DNA from: CAXXOK01 sp035353615 | GTDB taxonomy: Bacteria; Bacillota; Clostridia; Christensenellales; Aristaeellaceae | Direction: 5' to 3' | Assembly (NCBI GenBank): GCA_035353615.1 | Contig: DAOPZY010000006.1 | Span: 31,139 to 95,138 of the forward strand | Length of the DNA stretch: 64,000 nt | In this document: piece after piece, positions 18,421 to 26,941 of the stretch | Numbering within the stretch: the stretch's first letter is position 1 | Layout: every line of letters begins with the position of its first letter | Translations under genes and position numbers: made by a program | Notes under the pieces: generated by a model | What the model was told of the DNA's origin: nothing | Database searches by the model: none | Seen by the model: the letters and a program-made list of their open reading frames with translations, nothing else

Positions 18421-19563
18421 TTACTTCTGGTAGTACGCGTAGAAGGTCGGGACGCCATCCTTCAATTCGATCACGGAGATGGTCTTATCGGGGGTGCCCG
18501 TTTCGTCAAGGGTGAAGGTACCGGTTACGCCGGAGAACTTGATGCCGTACATCGCGGTGATGATGGCGGCGGTGTCATCCGTGCCGGCGGCGTCGATCGC
18601 ATCCTTGAGCATGTAAGCGGCATCGTAGCCCAGCGCGGCCAGAGCGGTCAGGCTCTCGGCGCCAAAGGTTTCGGTGTACTTGGTTACAAAGCCCTGCACC
18701 AGCTCGGAGGGATCGTCCGGCGCATAGTGGTTGGTGAAGTAGCACTTGTTGTAGAGGGTTTTGTCCTCCACCATGGTGTTCTGCGTGCCATCCCAGCCGT
18801 CGGCGCCCACAAAGTAGCCGGTGAAACCCGCGGCGCGGGCCTGCGGCACAATGTACGGCCCAATGGAGTCATAGTAGTAGGGGGCGTAGATCAACTCCGC
18901 GCCGGAGGCGACGATGTTGGTCAGCTGAGAGGTATAGTCGGTATCGGAGGTGCTGGAAGAGCTTTCGGTAGCGACGATCTCCAGGCCCAGCGTATCGGCG
19001 GCGGCCTTGAAGGCTTCGTAGAGGCCGGCGGAATAGGTGTCGCCGGAAGCGTAGAGGATGGCGACTTTCTTCACGCCCAGATCGGCGGCCAGTTTGGCGC
19101 CCATCTCGCCTTGGAAGGAGTCACGGAAGCAGGCGCGGAATACGCCCTTGACGCCGTCGGTAACGGTGTTGGCCGTGGCCGTGGCGGTCAGCAGGAGCAT
19201 GCCTTCGGAATCGGCCAGCGTAGCCAGACCGGCGGTTACGCCGGAGGTCACGGAGCCGATGATCGCTTTGGCGCCGTCGGCAACCAGCTTGTTGAAGGCG
19301 TTCGCGCCTTCGGTGGAATCGCCCTTATCATCCATGTAGGAGATGACCTGCAGCTCGCGGCCACCCAGCACGCCGCCGGCGGCGTTGATTTCGTCGATGG
19401 CCAGCTTGATGCCGTTGGTGGTGGATTCGCCGTAGGTGGCAAGGCTACCGCTCATGGGAGCGATAACGCCGATTTTCACCGGATCGCCAGCTGCCATGGC
19501 CGGCACGATGAGCGTCGTGAGAACCATGACGAGCGCCATCAGGAAAGAGACCTTCTTTTTCAT
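18421..19563 (-). CDS. livK: LivK-type periplasmic-binding protein
   Basis: The 380-residue solute-binding protein has a signal peptide (MKKKVSFLMALVMVLTTLIV..., cut after AMA). It then has the type-1 periplasmic binding fold starting VKIGVIAPMSGSLATYG and DEINAAGGVLGG. It captures the substrate for the LivHMGF importer. There is no lipobox cysteine, which is unusual for a binding protein in a Gram-positive cell. The start ATG 19563 has AAAGGAGGT 8 bases upstream. It is the first gene of the operon, with a strong promoter at 19680-19708 and an attenuator after it. Confidence 0.93.
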   Translation of the reverse strand: MKKKVSFLMALVMVLTTLIVPAMAAGDPVKIGVIAPMSGSLATYGESTTNGIKLAIDEINAAGGVLGGRELQVISYMDDKGDSTEGANAFNKLVADGAKAIIGSVTSGVTAGLATLADSEGMLLLTATATANTVTDGVKGVFRACFRDSFQGEMGAKLAADLGVKKVAILYASGDTYSAGLYEAFKAAADTLGLEIVATESSSSTSDTDYTSQLTNIVASGAELIYAPYYYDSIGPYIVPQARAAGFTGYFVGADGWDGTQNTMVEDKTLYNKCYFTNHYAPDDPSELVQGFVTKYTETFGAESLTALAALGYDAAYMLKDAIDAAGTDDTAAIITAMYGIKFSGVTGTFTLDETGTPDKTISVIELKDGVPTFYAYYQK

Positions 19564-19679
19564 GCGGTGGTACCTCCTTTAATGTGGTCTGCCAAATTCC
19601 AAACCGTGTTGATTTAGAAAAAGCAATGAAGGGGAACGGTACGCGCAGTATCATTCTCAGCTCCATTGCTTTGGTTTCT

Positions 19680-19708
19680 ATTGTAACGGCGCGTCGCGCC
19701 GCTGTCAA
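19680..19708 (-). promoter_or_regulatory. Consensus promoter of the livKHMGF operon
   Basis: On the minus strand TTGACA (19708-19703), 17-base spacer, TACAAT (19685-19680). This is among the best promoters in the window, and its spacer is nearly all palindrome. Confidence 0.88.
19687..19701. promoter_or_regulatory. Candidate operator inside the livK promoter spacer
   Basis: CGGCGCG-T-CGCGCCG is a perfect 7-bp inverted repeat placed exactly between the -35 and -10 boxes. Occupation would block polymerase. The regulator is not identifiable in the window. Confidence 0.5.
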
Positions 19709-19982
19709 TTCATCGAACGCTGATTTTCGTGGATAGTACAGGAAAAGTGCAGACTCAGGGCACGTAAACCGTGAAAACGCAGGCGCTTCCACATATTCTA
19801 CAAAAACGGTAGAGATTGGGCGGAAACAGGGGCGCGCGAGGCTAATCCTACCCAAAGGGAAGGCCGGCATATGATGGGTTTTCCCGGACAGATGCCCGCG
19901 CCGAAACGCGCAAACAATGCAAACGCAGTTCCGTTTCATCCCCCCGACCGTACCAGATCAGGAAAACCCCGCAAAGCCGCCT
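19709..19982. other. Intergenic region between livK promoter and msrAB, nothing recognised
   Basis: About 270 bases contain no frame with a ribosome binding site, no clear terminator and no RNA gene that I can recognise. Confidence 0.4.
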
Positions 19983-20951
19983 TTATGCCTGGCCGGCAGT
20001 CTTTGTTACCAAGGGAACAAACGCGCCATAGCCTTCGCGCTCCATATCCGCGAGGGGCACAAACCGCAGGGACGCGCTGTTGATGCAGTACCGCAGGCCG
20101 CCCAGTTCCTTCGGGCCGTCCCCGAACACATGCCCCAGATGGGCGTTTCCAACCCGGCTGCGAACCTCGGTACGTTCCCGGCCCAGCGTATGGTCGGCGC
20201 TTTCTGTAAGCACGCTGGGATCAATGGGCTTTGCAAAGCTCGGCCAGCCGCAGCCGGATTCAAACTTATCCGAGGAGGCAAACAGCGGCTCGCCCGTTGT
20301 GATATCCACATAGATGCCGGGCCGGAAAACCCCGTGGTACTCGTTTTGAAAGGGCCGCTCGGTAGCGCTGTGCTGGGTAACCTCAAACTGTTCCGAGGTC
20401 AGGGTTTGCCGCAGCGCTGCCGGATCGGGCGGGGCATAGTCGGCCGGGTTGACGATCGCGGCGGCGGCCTTGGCAAACTGGTCCTGCGGAATGTGGCAGT
20501 AGCCGCCGGGGTTTTTGTCCAGGTACTGCTGGTGATAGTCCTCCGCGGGGCTGAAGTTTTGCAGCGGCTGCACCTCGACGGCCAGAGGAGCGGCGAATTT
20601 TTGCTGCAGTTTTTGAAGCGAGGCCTGAATCACAGGCAAATCAGCCGCGTCGGTGTAATAAATACCCGTGCGGTACTGCGTGCCGCAATCGTGCCCCTGC
20701 CGGTTTATGGAGGTAGGGTCGATGACGGCATAGTACAGCTCCAGCAGAAAACCGAGCGAGATTTCCTCCGGCCGATACTCCACGCGCACGGTTTCCGCGT
20801 GACCGGTGTTGCGGCGGCACACATCCTCGTAGGTGGGGTTTTCGGTGCGGCCGTTTGCGTAGCCAACCTGCGTCGCCTGCACGCCATGAACCGAGGCGAA
20901 GTACTTTTCCGTTCCCCAGAAGCAGCCGCCCGCAAGATAAATTTCCGCCAT
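19983..20951 (-). CDS. msrAB: Bifunctional peptide methionine sulfoxide reductase MsrA-MsrB
   Basis: The 322-residue fusion repairs both stereoisomers of methionine sulfoxide. The N-terminal MsrA domain (about 1-160) has the active-site AGGCFWG with Cys10. The C-terminal MsrB domain (about 175-315) has SGCGWPSF, RVGNAHLGHVF and the catalytic RYCINSASLRF. The usual CxxC zinc pairs of many MsrB proteins are absent, as in some clostridial forms. The start is ATG 20951, with GGAGAG 6 bases upstream. It has no signal peptide, so it acts in the cytoplasm. It stands alone between the liv operon and the flavodoxin gene. Confidence 0.95.
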   Translation of the reverse strand: MAEIYLAGGCFWGTEKYFASVHGVQATQVGYANGRTENPTYEDVCRRNTGHAETVRVEYRPEEISLGFLLELYYAVIDPTSINRQGHDCGTQYRTGIYYTDAADLPVIQASLQKLQQKFAAPLAVEVQPLQNFSPAEDYHQQYLDKNPGGYCHIPQDQFAKAAAAIVNPADYAPPDPAALRQTLTSEQFEVTQHSATERPFQNEYHGVFRPGIYVDITTGEPLFASSDKFESGCGWPSFAKPIDPSVLTESADHTLGRERTEVRSRVGNAHLGHVFGDGPKELGGLRYCINSASLRFVPLADMEREGYGAFVPLVTKTAGQA

Positions 20952-21040
20952 GATCAACTCTCCGTTTTCGGGGCGCGCATTTACGCGGCGTTTGTGTGCG
21001 CGGCGCGTGCGGCGATGCCCCGGATGCTTGACCCTTCCAT

Positions 21041-21076
21041 GAAAAATGGGAGGCGGGCGAATGCCGACCTCCCATT
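21041..21076 (-). terminator. Terminator of the flavodoxin gene
   Basis: On the minus strand AATGGGAGG...CCTCCCATT (9 bp, with inner CGGC/GCCCG pairing) runs into TTTTTC. Confidence 0.85.
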
Positions 21077-21083
21077 GAATGGC

Positions 21084-21530
21084 TTATTCGGGCTGTTTGA
21101 CATCTTTGATGGGCTGCTTGACGTCCTTGTAGGAAATCACCTTGCAACCCTGATGCTTAATCAGCGCTTTGGTGCCGTGCTCGCTCTTTTTAGTGGCGCC
21201 GGAACCGCTGGCGGAAACCATCAGCACCTGCACATTTTTATTTTTCGGCAACAGTTTGACCATGGAATTGAACGCGGGCGTGGGATAAGAAGCCCAAACG
21301 GGCGATGCCAGCGTAATCAGGTCATAGGCGCTCAGGTCTTGCGTGAGCGGCTCGATGGCGGAGCTTTTCCGCATCATCGCGCGGGGGCAATCGACCAGAT
21401 AGGTCAAAAACTTGCTCTTTCTCGTCTGGGTTTGTACTTCCACCAGTTCGGCGCCCTGCGAACGGGCGAATTTTTCGGCAACCTTCTTTGTATGGCCGTT
21501 GTAGGAATAGTAAAGGACGATCGCGTTCAT
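21084..21530 (-). CDS. Flavodoxin-like protein
   Basis: The 148-residue flavodoxin fold starts MNAIVLYYSYNGHTKKVAEK, where SYNGHTKK is the FMN phosphate-binding loop. SPVWASYPTPAF supplies the second flavin loop. It lacks the long flavodoxin insertion, and its lysine-rich tail contains a duplicated KDVKQP. Relatives act as FMN electron carriers or NAD(P)H-dependent reductases. The start ATG 21530 follows AGAGG; the longer frame from 21623 is not used because the promoter overlaps it. It is monocistronic, with its own consensus promoter and terminator. Confidence 0.87.
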   Translation of the reverse strand: MNAIVLYYSYNGHTKKVAEKFARSQGAELVEVQTQTRKSKFLTYLVDCPRAMMRKSSAIEPLTQDLSAYDLITLASPVWASYPTPAFNSMVKLLPKNKNVQVLMVSASGSGATKKSEHGTKALIKHQGCKVISYKDVKQPIKDVKQPE

Positions 21531-21594
21531 ATGTACCTCTTCCTCTCGGCAATATCCTTGATTACGACGCCGGATATGCCACATGTCTAAGCTC

Positions 21595-21623
21595 ATTATA
21601 TGTATGGGATAATCGCCTGTCAA
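21595..21623 (-). promoter_or_regulatory. Consensus promoter of the flavodoxin gene
   Basis: Minus strand TTGACA (21623-21618), 17 bases, TATAAT (21600-21595): a full match to sigma-A consensus at both boxes. Confidence 0.92.
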
Positions 21624-21775
21624 TAAGGGATTTCAGAGCGACGCCGCGTTTTTTGAACGCGGGGGCGGGGGAATGGCCGAAGGGACGGGGATGGGCGAAA
21701 GCCGGAAAGCATGCCTGCAAATCGGGCCTTATTTACGCCGCAAAATCGGTTGAACCGCGGCGCAAGCCTCGTGCC

Positions 21776-23896
21776 TTACTCCGCCTCACACTGAAAGCCG
21801 GAGATCCGGATGGCGTGACGCTGATAATCCGACGGGTCCTGATAGCCGCTGAGCTTGTAAACGGAAATCGCGTCGGGAAACCGAAGCGTGAAGCTCACCA
21901 GCCCGCTGTCGATCGCGTCGCCGGGGATGGAAAGGCTCAGGCGGGGGTCGCCCGTTTGCAGCGTAACGGTATCCACAAGCGTAGTGCCGCAGAGCAGCTG
22001 CACGCGCTGCGAACCGTTGGTAACGTCCGTTACGTTGAACGTCACGTTCAGCGTTTCCGGCTCCACGCCGTCCGGCAACTGCCACTGAAAACGCTGCCAC
22101 GGGCCGTTGAGCGCTACGCCGTTGGACTCGTCCTGTTCAAAATTGCGGCAAATTTCATCGGTGTAGGGGGAAAGCTCGCTGATGGTGGCGGTTTGAACGG
22201 CGTCGCCGGGGGCCAGCGTCGGGGTTTCCACCTCATACACGCCGTCGGTCCGGTACTGTTGCCCCGTGCGTTCGTACAGGGCTTTGCCGGTATCGTCCAC
22301 CGTTACGGTATATTCGTTGAAAATATCGCCGTCCGTCCAGCGGAAATCATAATGCGTGCCTTCCCGGTAATCATCCGGCGCAAGCGACAGGAGGTTTTCG
22401 CCGTAGCTCAGCTGAGCGTCGATGCCCATGGCCGCCAGCAGGGTCTGGTGCAAATCCTCCTGCGTGGCCAGCACGGGGTTGGTTTGAAGCGCGCCCGTCG
22501 CGTTGGCGGGTTTGATGAGCAATACCGGGGAATGGTCCAGCGCGATGTTGCCGTGATCGGCGGTAATCACGATGGTGGAACGGTCATAAACGCCCTGCGC
22601 CTTCATCTGCTCAAGCATGGAAAACACGCCGCCAAACACCGCGTGCAGCTGATCGTCAATGGTCACGGTTTCGCCTTCCGCTGCTCGCGTGCCGTCCGCC
22701 CGCAGCGTTGTGGGCACATGCGCCCCTTCCAGATGGTACAGGGCAAACACGGGCGCGGTATCCGTGCACTTCAGCCCCCCAGCTTTTAACTCGGAAAGAA
22801 ACAGCGCATCATCCGCCACGTAGACGCTGCCTTCCTTTAGCGTGCGCAGGCTGTTGAAGCCGTCGCTGTAGAACCACAGGGAGGGCTTGAGCAGATGCGG
22901 CGCGTAACGGAACCCGGCGAAACGGTACAGCATCCCGCAAAGCGCGGCCACGCTGGTCGGGGCGGACTGCTCGTGCGCCAGATTGTCCACCGTGCCCTGC
23001 ATGCCGTCCAGCGCGAAGCCGCTTTCGGTATACAGCCGTATGGAATAGCCGTCCTTTTTGAGCGTATGAAAGAAGGTGTCCGCATTCCAGCTGCTTTCCA
23101 GATAATTGCCGTAGCTGGTTTCAAACAGGAACGGCGTCGCGGTGAGCAGGTAGGGCACCGCGTACTTGGTTACCGGATAGGCGCAAACGGAATTGGGGTA
23201 CAGGGTGAACCCGTCCAGCGGCGAAAAAAACGAAGCGTCGCTGGCCAGCATATCCTCCACGGTGGAGGTATCGACGGTATCCAGAATGAAAACCACGGTA
23301 TTCTGCTTTGCGGAAAGGGTAAACTCATCCTGCTTGCTGAAACAGTAGCCGGTTTCCTTTTGCGGCAAGGGTTCCAGTGAAACGGTCACCAGCGTGGTCA
23401 ACTGAACCAGCGTGAGCACAACGCACAGGAAGCGGCTCGCGCCGGCAAAGCCTTTGGCCTTCCGGAGGGCCAGCCACACGCACAGCGCGGGGATCAGCGC
23501 CCACAGGGCGGTATTCCATACGGCGTAACCGGTGTAAGCGGCCCAGTCGATCGCTTCGCCGTTAAGCACGCCGTAGGAGGGGTTGAGAAAATTGCCCTGA
23601 AGATACAGCATCACCGCGAGGCCGAACAGCACGGCGCAGCCGACGACGCGCACCTTGCCCCGCAACAGGAGGCACAGCCCGAACAGCGCGGCCCATACCG
23701 CGATAAACGTGAGCGCGACCCCGCCGGCGATGTCCAAAAGGCTGAACCAAAATTCGCCCGCGTTGCTGAAGTACAGTTCCAGCGGGGCAAAAACGCAAAA
23801 GATGAAGCTGAACAGCAGACTGATTAGCAACGGGGACACCCATGCGCTCGGTTTGCGGTTTTCATTGATTTCGGGGATCGGGTTTGCCTGCTCCAT
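21776..23896 (-). CDS. Membrane sulfatase-superfamily phosphotransferase (LtaS-like)
   Basis: The 706-residue protein has about five N-terminal membrane segments (about 18-172) followed by an extracellular sulfatase/alkaline-phosphatase fold (about 195-480) and a beta-rich C-terminal extension. Asp206 in TVVFILDTVD and the TADHGN motif are metal ligands. The nucleophile position reads NSVCAYPVTKYAVPYLLT, with Thr243, as in lipoteichoic acid synthase and phosphoethanolamine transferases, not the formylglycine Cys of true sulfatases. This suggests it transfers phosphoglycerol or phosphoethanolamine-like groups onto surface polymers. The start ATG 23896 has AAAGGAGC about 9 bases upstream. Neighbouring genes for nucleotide activation and a glycerophosphotransferase support a surface-polymer role. 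Confidence 0.8.
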   Translation of the reverse strand: MEQANPIPEINENRKPSAWVSPLLISLLFSFIFCVFAPLELYFSNAGEFWFSLLDIAGGVALTFIAVWAALFGLCLLLRGKVRVVGCAVLFGLAVMLYLQGNFLNPSYGVLNGEAIDWAAYTGYAVWNTALWALIPALCVWLALRKAKGFAGASRFLCVVLTLVQLTTLVTVSLEPLPQKETGYCFSKQDEFTLSAKQNTVVFILDTVDTSTVEDMLASDASFFSPLDGFTLYPNSVCAYPVTKYAVPYLLTATPFLFETSYGNYLESSWNADTFFHTLKKDGYSIRLYTESGFALDGMQGTVDNLAHEQSAPTSVAALCGMLYRFAGFRYAPHLLKPSLWFYSDGFNSLRTLKEGSVYVADDALFLSELKAGGLKCTDTAPVFALYHLEGAHVPTTLRADGTRAAEGETVTIDDQLHAVFGGVFSMLEQMKAQGVYDRSTIVITADHGNIALDHSPVLLIKPANATGALQTNPVLATQEDLHQTLLAAMGIDAQLSYGENLLSLAPDDYREGTHYDFRWTDGDIFNEYTVTVDDTGKALYERTGQQYRTDGVYEVETPTLAPGDAVQTATISELSPYTDEICRNFEQDESNGVALNGPWQRFQWQLPDGVEPETLNVTFNVTDVTNGSQRVQLLCGTTLVDTVTLQTGDPRLSLSIPGDAIDSGLVSFTLRFPDAISVYKLSGYQDPSDYQRHAIRISGFQCEAE

Positions 23897-24240
23897 TTCG
23901 GTTGCTCCTTTGGGCGGCGGTACCCTGCGGCAAGCCGCAAGAGCGGCCGGGAAAAACGCGATCACCCGGCTGGAACCGCCTGATATAATTGGTAAGAACG
24001 GCGGCCCGCGACCGGGCGCGTCGGCATGGGGGACGGAACGCACAGGCTATGCCGGATGCGCATGCCCGCTGATGATTGGTTTACGCGGGGCTTGAGATAG
24101 GCCGGATGCCCAAGCCTGCCTGATGTCGGAATGTACGGACGCTATGGAAAATACCGGAAGCGGGAGCCTAAGAAAGGCCCAGGCGCGCGTGCTGCGGCGT
24201 AGCCGCAGAAAGGACGGGCTATTCCTGCCGCGCCGTGGGC
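23897..24240. other. Intergenic region with short palindromes, no gene
   Basis: The region between the two surface-polymer genes has no coding frame with a ribosome site. CTGCGGC-GTA-GCCGCAG (24192-24208) and CGGCC-TTCG-GGCCG-like pairing at the very end of the next gene are the only structures. An extended -10 TGATATAAT at about 23980 on the plus strand leads to no gene. Confidence 0.45.
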
Positions 24241-26061
24241 TTAGCGGCCTTCGGCCGGGGCAGCCATCGCAAGCGACAGGGCTTGCGCCAGCCGCTCGTT
24301 ATCCTCATCGTTGCGGATAGCGATCCGGACATATTGCCCTTCCGGAATTTTGCGGCTCAAATCCTTGATCAGGCAACGGGAGCTTTCAAACAGGGAGGAC
24401 GCGAGGGCTTTCGCGGTTTGGCCGTTGACCAGCTCGCACAGGAAATAGTTAGCCTGCGAGGGGATGACGCGAAGCCCCGGGATTTCGGAAAGCCGCGCCT
24501 GAAAACGCTCGCGCGTCGCCCGGAAGCGCGCCATGGCTTCCTGATAGTCGCCGTGGTATTTTCCCTCAATCTGCATATAATATTCCGCGATGGAGTTAAT
24601 ATTCCAGATGGCGACCTTCCCGCGGAGCGTGTGGATCAGCTCGGCATTTGCGCTGGCGGCGATTCCGAGCCTGAGCCCCGGAACGCCGTAGGATTTGGAA
24701 ATGCTCTTGACCACAATCAGCCGGTCGTAACGGTTCAGCGTTTCCTCTGTGAGCAGGGTCGGGTCCGGCTCGTCGCTGAAATCCACAAACGACTCGTCCA
24801 CAATCAGCCAGCAACCTTTGCGCTTGGCCCAGTCGATCAGGCGAAGCAGCCCGTCGCGGCGGATCATGTTTCCGGAAGGGTTGTCCGGATTGATCAGCGT
24901 CAGCACGCCGATGGGTTTGTGCTCAAAAAAATCCATAATTTCCTGCCCGGTATAGTGGAAATCAGGCGCGGACGGAGCAAACACACAGGTTTCCCGCGCG
25001 CGGTTGGGGTATTCCTCAAAGGTTGGACGAATGACGCCCACGGGGCCGGGCAGGTATTCGAGCAGCGCCTTAATCAGCTCGGACGCGCCGTTGCCGACGG
25101 CCATGCGCTCCGGCCGCAGGCCGAAAGCCTTGCCGGCCAGCAGCGCGTTAACGCCCATACCGGAAGGGTATTGCCTTAACAGGGTTTCAAAGTTCAGTTG
25201 AAGCTCGTCGATCATCCGGCCGGAGGGATAGTAGGGGTTCACCAGATAGCAGAAATCCAAAAGCCCCGGGAAACGCCAGTAGCCGCCGTAGCGGCTGCTC
25301 AAAAGCGCGAGCCTGCGCTCCGGGTCCGGCTCGAACATGACGGTTGCGATGTCGAGGTCCTGCGCATCGTCAATTTCATACCACTGGCGGTTTTCCAGCC
25401 TTTTGGCGCGGATGATGGGCTTATCCAGCATGGCGATCACGCGCAGTACCTGCTCGTAATACTCGTTTTCCCCCAGCGCGTGGGTATAGGCTTCCAAAAA
25501 CGGGATATAGTGCGTGCTGGAAAACGACCGGGAGAATTTGTAGATGTTTACGGTTTTATACACGTCCCCCGCGTCACAAAAGCGAAACCGCTTGCCGGGA
25601 ATCATTTCCAGAATCGTATCGTCCGACCCGAGGCGCACGACGGTGCCGTCCATCCACGACTCGTACCGCGCCACAAGGGCCAGCGTATCGTGCGGATCGT
25701 CCGTCAGGTCGCGCAAAAGCCCATCCTCAAACACGAGATCGCTCTCCAGCAGGAGGGTATCGTCCTCGGCGAGTTCCTGCTTGGCCAGCGACAGGCTGTA
25801 AATGTTGTTCGTGCGGTCGTATATCGGGTTATGAATAAACACGACCGGGGTATGCAACGGCAAGGTTGCGATATGCTTTATCAGGTTTTGTTCCTGATAG
25901 CCAACCACGATCACAACCCGACGGAGCGCCAGCGCATCCAGTTGACGGAGCATGCGCTCAATCAGGGTGACCCCATTCAGGCGTACCATACATTTGGTGT
26001 TGTCACGAGTAAACTCGCCGAGGCGCTTGCCCATCCCGGCGGCCAGGATGATCGCTTGCAT
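24241..26061 (-). CDS. Cytidylyltransferase-aminotransferase fusion (LicC/PntC-like + HisC-like)
   Basis: The 606-residue protein has two catalytic domains. The N-terminal ~240 residues form a nucleotidyltransferase with LAAGMGKRL (6-14) and the TNNIYSLSLA segment typical of LicC/PntC enzymes that activate phosphocholine or 2-aminoethylphosphonate with CTP. The C-terminal part (about 255-600) is a fold-type-I PLP enzyme like HisC or CobD: NPDNPSGN, DESFVDFSD and SISKSYGVPGLRLG with the PLP lysine at 456. Related fusions in Treponema join AEP activation to AEP transamination. No phosphonate mutase is in this window, so the true substrate may be a different amino-alcohol phosphate. ATG 26061 follows GGAGG; a promoter is at 26089-26117. 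Confidence 0.85.
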   Translation of the reverse strand: MQAIILAAGMGKRLGEFTRDNTKCMVRLNGVTLIERMLRQLDALALRRVVIVVGYQEQNLIKHIATLPLHTPVVFIHNPIYDRTNNIYSLSLAKQELAEDDTLLLESDLVFEDGLLRDLTDDPHDTLALVARYESWMDGTVVRLGSDDTILEMIPGKRFRFCDAGDVYKTVNIYKFSRSFSSTHYIPFLEAYTHALGENEYYEQVLRVIAMLDKPIIRAKRLENRQWYEIDDAQDLDIATVMFEPDPERRLALLSSRYGGYWRFPGLLDFCYLVNPYYPSGRMIDELQLNFETLLRQYPSGMGVNALLAGKAFGLRPERMAVGNGASELIKALLEYLPGPVGVIRPTFEEYPNRARETCVFAPSAPDFHYTGQEIMDFFEHKPIGVLTLINPDNPSGNMIRRDGLLRLIDWAKRKGCWLIVDESFVDFSDEPDPTLLTEETLNRYDRLIVVKSISKSYGVPGLRLGIAASANAELIHTLRGKVAIWNINSIAEYYMQIEGKYHGDYQEAMARFRATRERFQARLSEIPGLRVIPSQANYFLCELVNGQTAKALASSLFESSRCLIKDLSRKIPEGQYVRIAIRNDEDNERLAQALSLAMAAPAEGR

Positions 26062-26088
26062 ACCCTATCCTCCATAAACATTTCCTGT

Positions 26089-26117
26089 ATCCTATCACAA
26101 GGCGCAAGCCGTGTCAA
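26089..26117 (-). promoter_or_regulatory. Promoter for the cytidylyltransferase-aminotransferase gene
   Basis: Minus strand TTGACA (26117-26112), 17 bases, TAGGAT (26094-26089). It is back to back with the plus-strand promoter at 26134, so both halves of the surface-polymer region share one control region. Confidence 0.7.
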
Positions 26118-26133
26118 TTTATGGCTTGAAGCC

Positions 26134-26162
26134 TTGACATCGCAAGGGGGTTTGGCTATACT
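26134..26162 (+). promoter_or_regulatory. Promoter for small membrane protein, signal peptidase and YidC fusion
   Basis: TTGACA (26134-26139), 17 bases, TATACT (26157-26162). Only 16 bases separate it from the -35 box of the divergent promoter. Confidence 0.85.
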
Positions 26163-26189
26163 GGACGGGAATTGAAAGAGGTGTTGGGC

Positions 26190-26450
26190 TTGAAAAAGGC
26201 GCTCATTTTTGTATACTTTTTTCTGTTGACGATCCTGACCACTTGGGCGTATGCCTTCGCGTACCTGGATCCATCCTCCATGACGTATGTTATCCAGATT
26301 GTTGCGGGCGTTGCCATTGCCGCCAGCGCGGGCATCGGTTTTTATTGGAAGCGCATTCGCCGGTACTTCCGCCGTAAAAAGAAAGAGCGCCTTGAACGCA
26401 AAGCTGACGGAGAAACCGCACATGAAACGGATCAAACCACCGTCCAGTAA
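26190..26450 (+). CDS. Small two-helix membrane protein
   Basis: The 86-residue protein begins MKKALIFVYFFLLTILTTWA, an N-terminal helix that may be a cleaved signal (AYAFA). AYLDPSSMTYVIQIVAGVAI follows and leads into a second helix and a very basic tail (RIRRYFRRKKKERLERK). The YLDPxS motif followed by a helix and arginines recalls small proteins that sit beside surface-polymer synthesis genes in Bacillota; their function is unknown. TTG 26190 is preferred, with GAAAGAGGTG 7 bases upstream; transcription starts near 26170. Its end overlaps the signal peptidase gene by 29 bases. Confidence 0.7.
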   Translation: MKKALIFVYFFLLTILTTWAYAFAYLDPSSMTYVIQIVAGVAIAASAGIGFYWKRIRRYFRRKKKERLERKADGETAHETDQTTVQ

Positions 26451-26937
26451 AAGCAGGCGCAGGTCGCCACAGTGGTTTTGGATCGCACTATCCGCCGTGA
26501 TCAGTGCGATCCTTTTTACCACATGGCTGGCCGTAAACGCGATGGTGCCGACGGCCTCCATGGCGCCGACCATCCGCGCCGGACAGTTTGTGTTTGGCTG
26601 GCGACCCGCTTACCTACATAACGCGCCCGCGCGTGGCGATATCGTGATCCTGCGGCACCCCGAACTGACCGATCAACTGTTGGTAAAGCGCGTGGTCGCG
26701 GTTGGCGGCGACACGGTTGCCATCAGAGGTGGCGCCGTTTACGTGAACGGTTTACCGCTGAGCGAGCCATACGCGACGCTTTCCAAAACGCAGAACGTTC
26801 CAATTTTGACCGTACCGACGGGTTTTTGTTATGTGCTGGGGGATAACCGCGCCGCCTCCAACGATTCCTCCTGTTGGGCAGACCCCTTCGTGCCGGTTTC
26901 CGAACTGGTGGCGAAAGTATTATGGATATATGGGTGA
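26422..26937 (+). CDS. Signal peptidase I
   Basis: The 171-residue type I signal peptidase has one N-terminal membrane helix (about 17-40). Catalytic Ser46 is in MVPTASMAPTI, general-base Lys89 in LLVKRVVAVGGDTV, and the box-E region is LGDNRAASNDSS. It removes signal peptides on the outer face of the membrane. The conserved arginine after the final DSS is missing (SSCWAD in place of SR.W), a mild deviation. The start ATG 26422 lies within the preceding gene, with GGAG 9 bases upstream. Its position before a YidC-containing gene suggests a dedicated export/insertion function for the surface-polymer system. Confidence 0.88.
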   Translation: MKRIKPPSSKSRRRSPQWFWIALSAVISAILFTTWLAVNAMVPTASMAPTIRAGQFVFGWRPAYLHNAPARGDIVILRHPELTDQLLVKRVVAVGGDTVAIRGGAVYVNGLPLSEPYATLSKTQNVPILTVPTGFCYVLGDNRAASNDSSCWADPFVPVSELVAKVLWIYG

Positions 26938-26941
26938 GTGA

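Noticed and set aside
21776..23896. Classical sulfatase
   Set aside because: There is no CxPxR formylglycine motif; the nucleophile position carries Thr (AYPVTKY) as in LtaS and phosphoethanolamine transferases.
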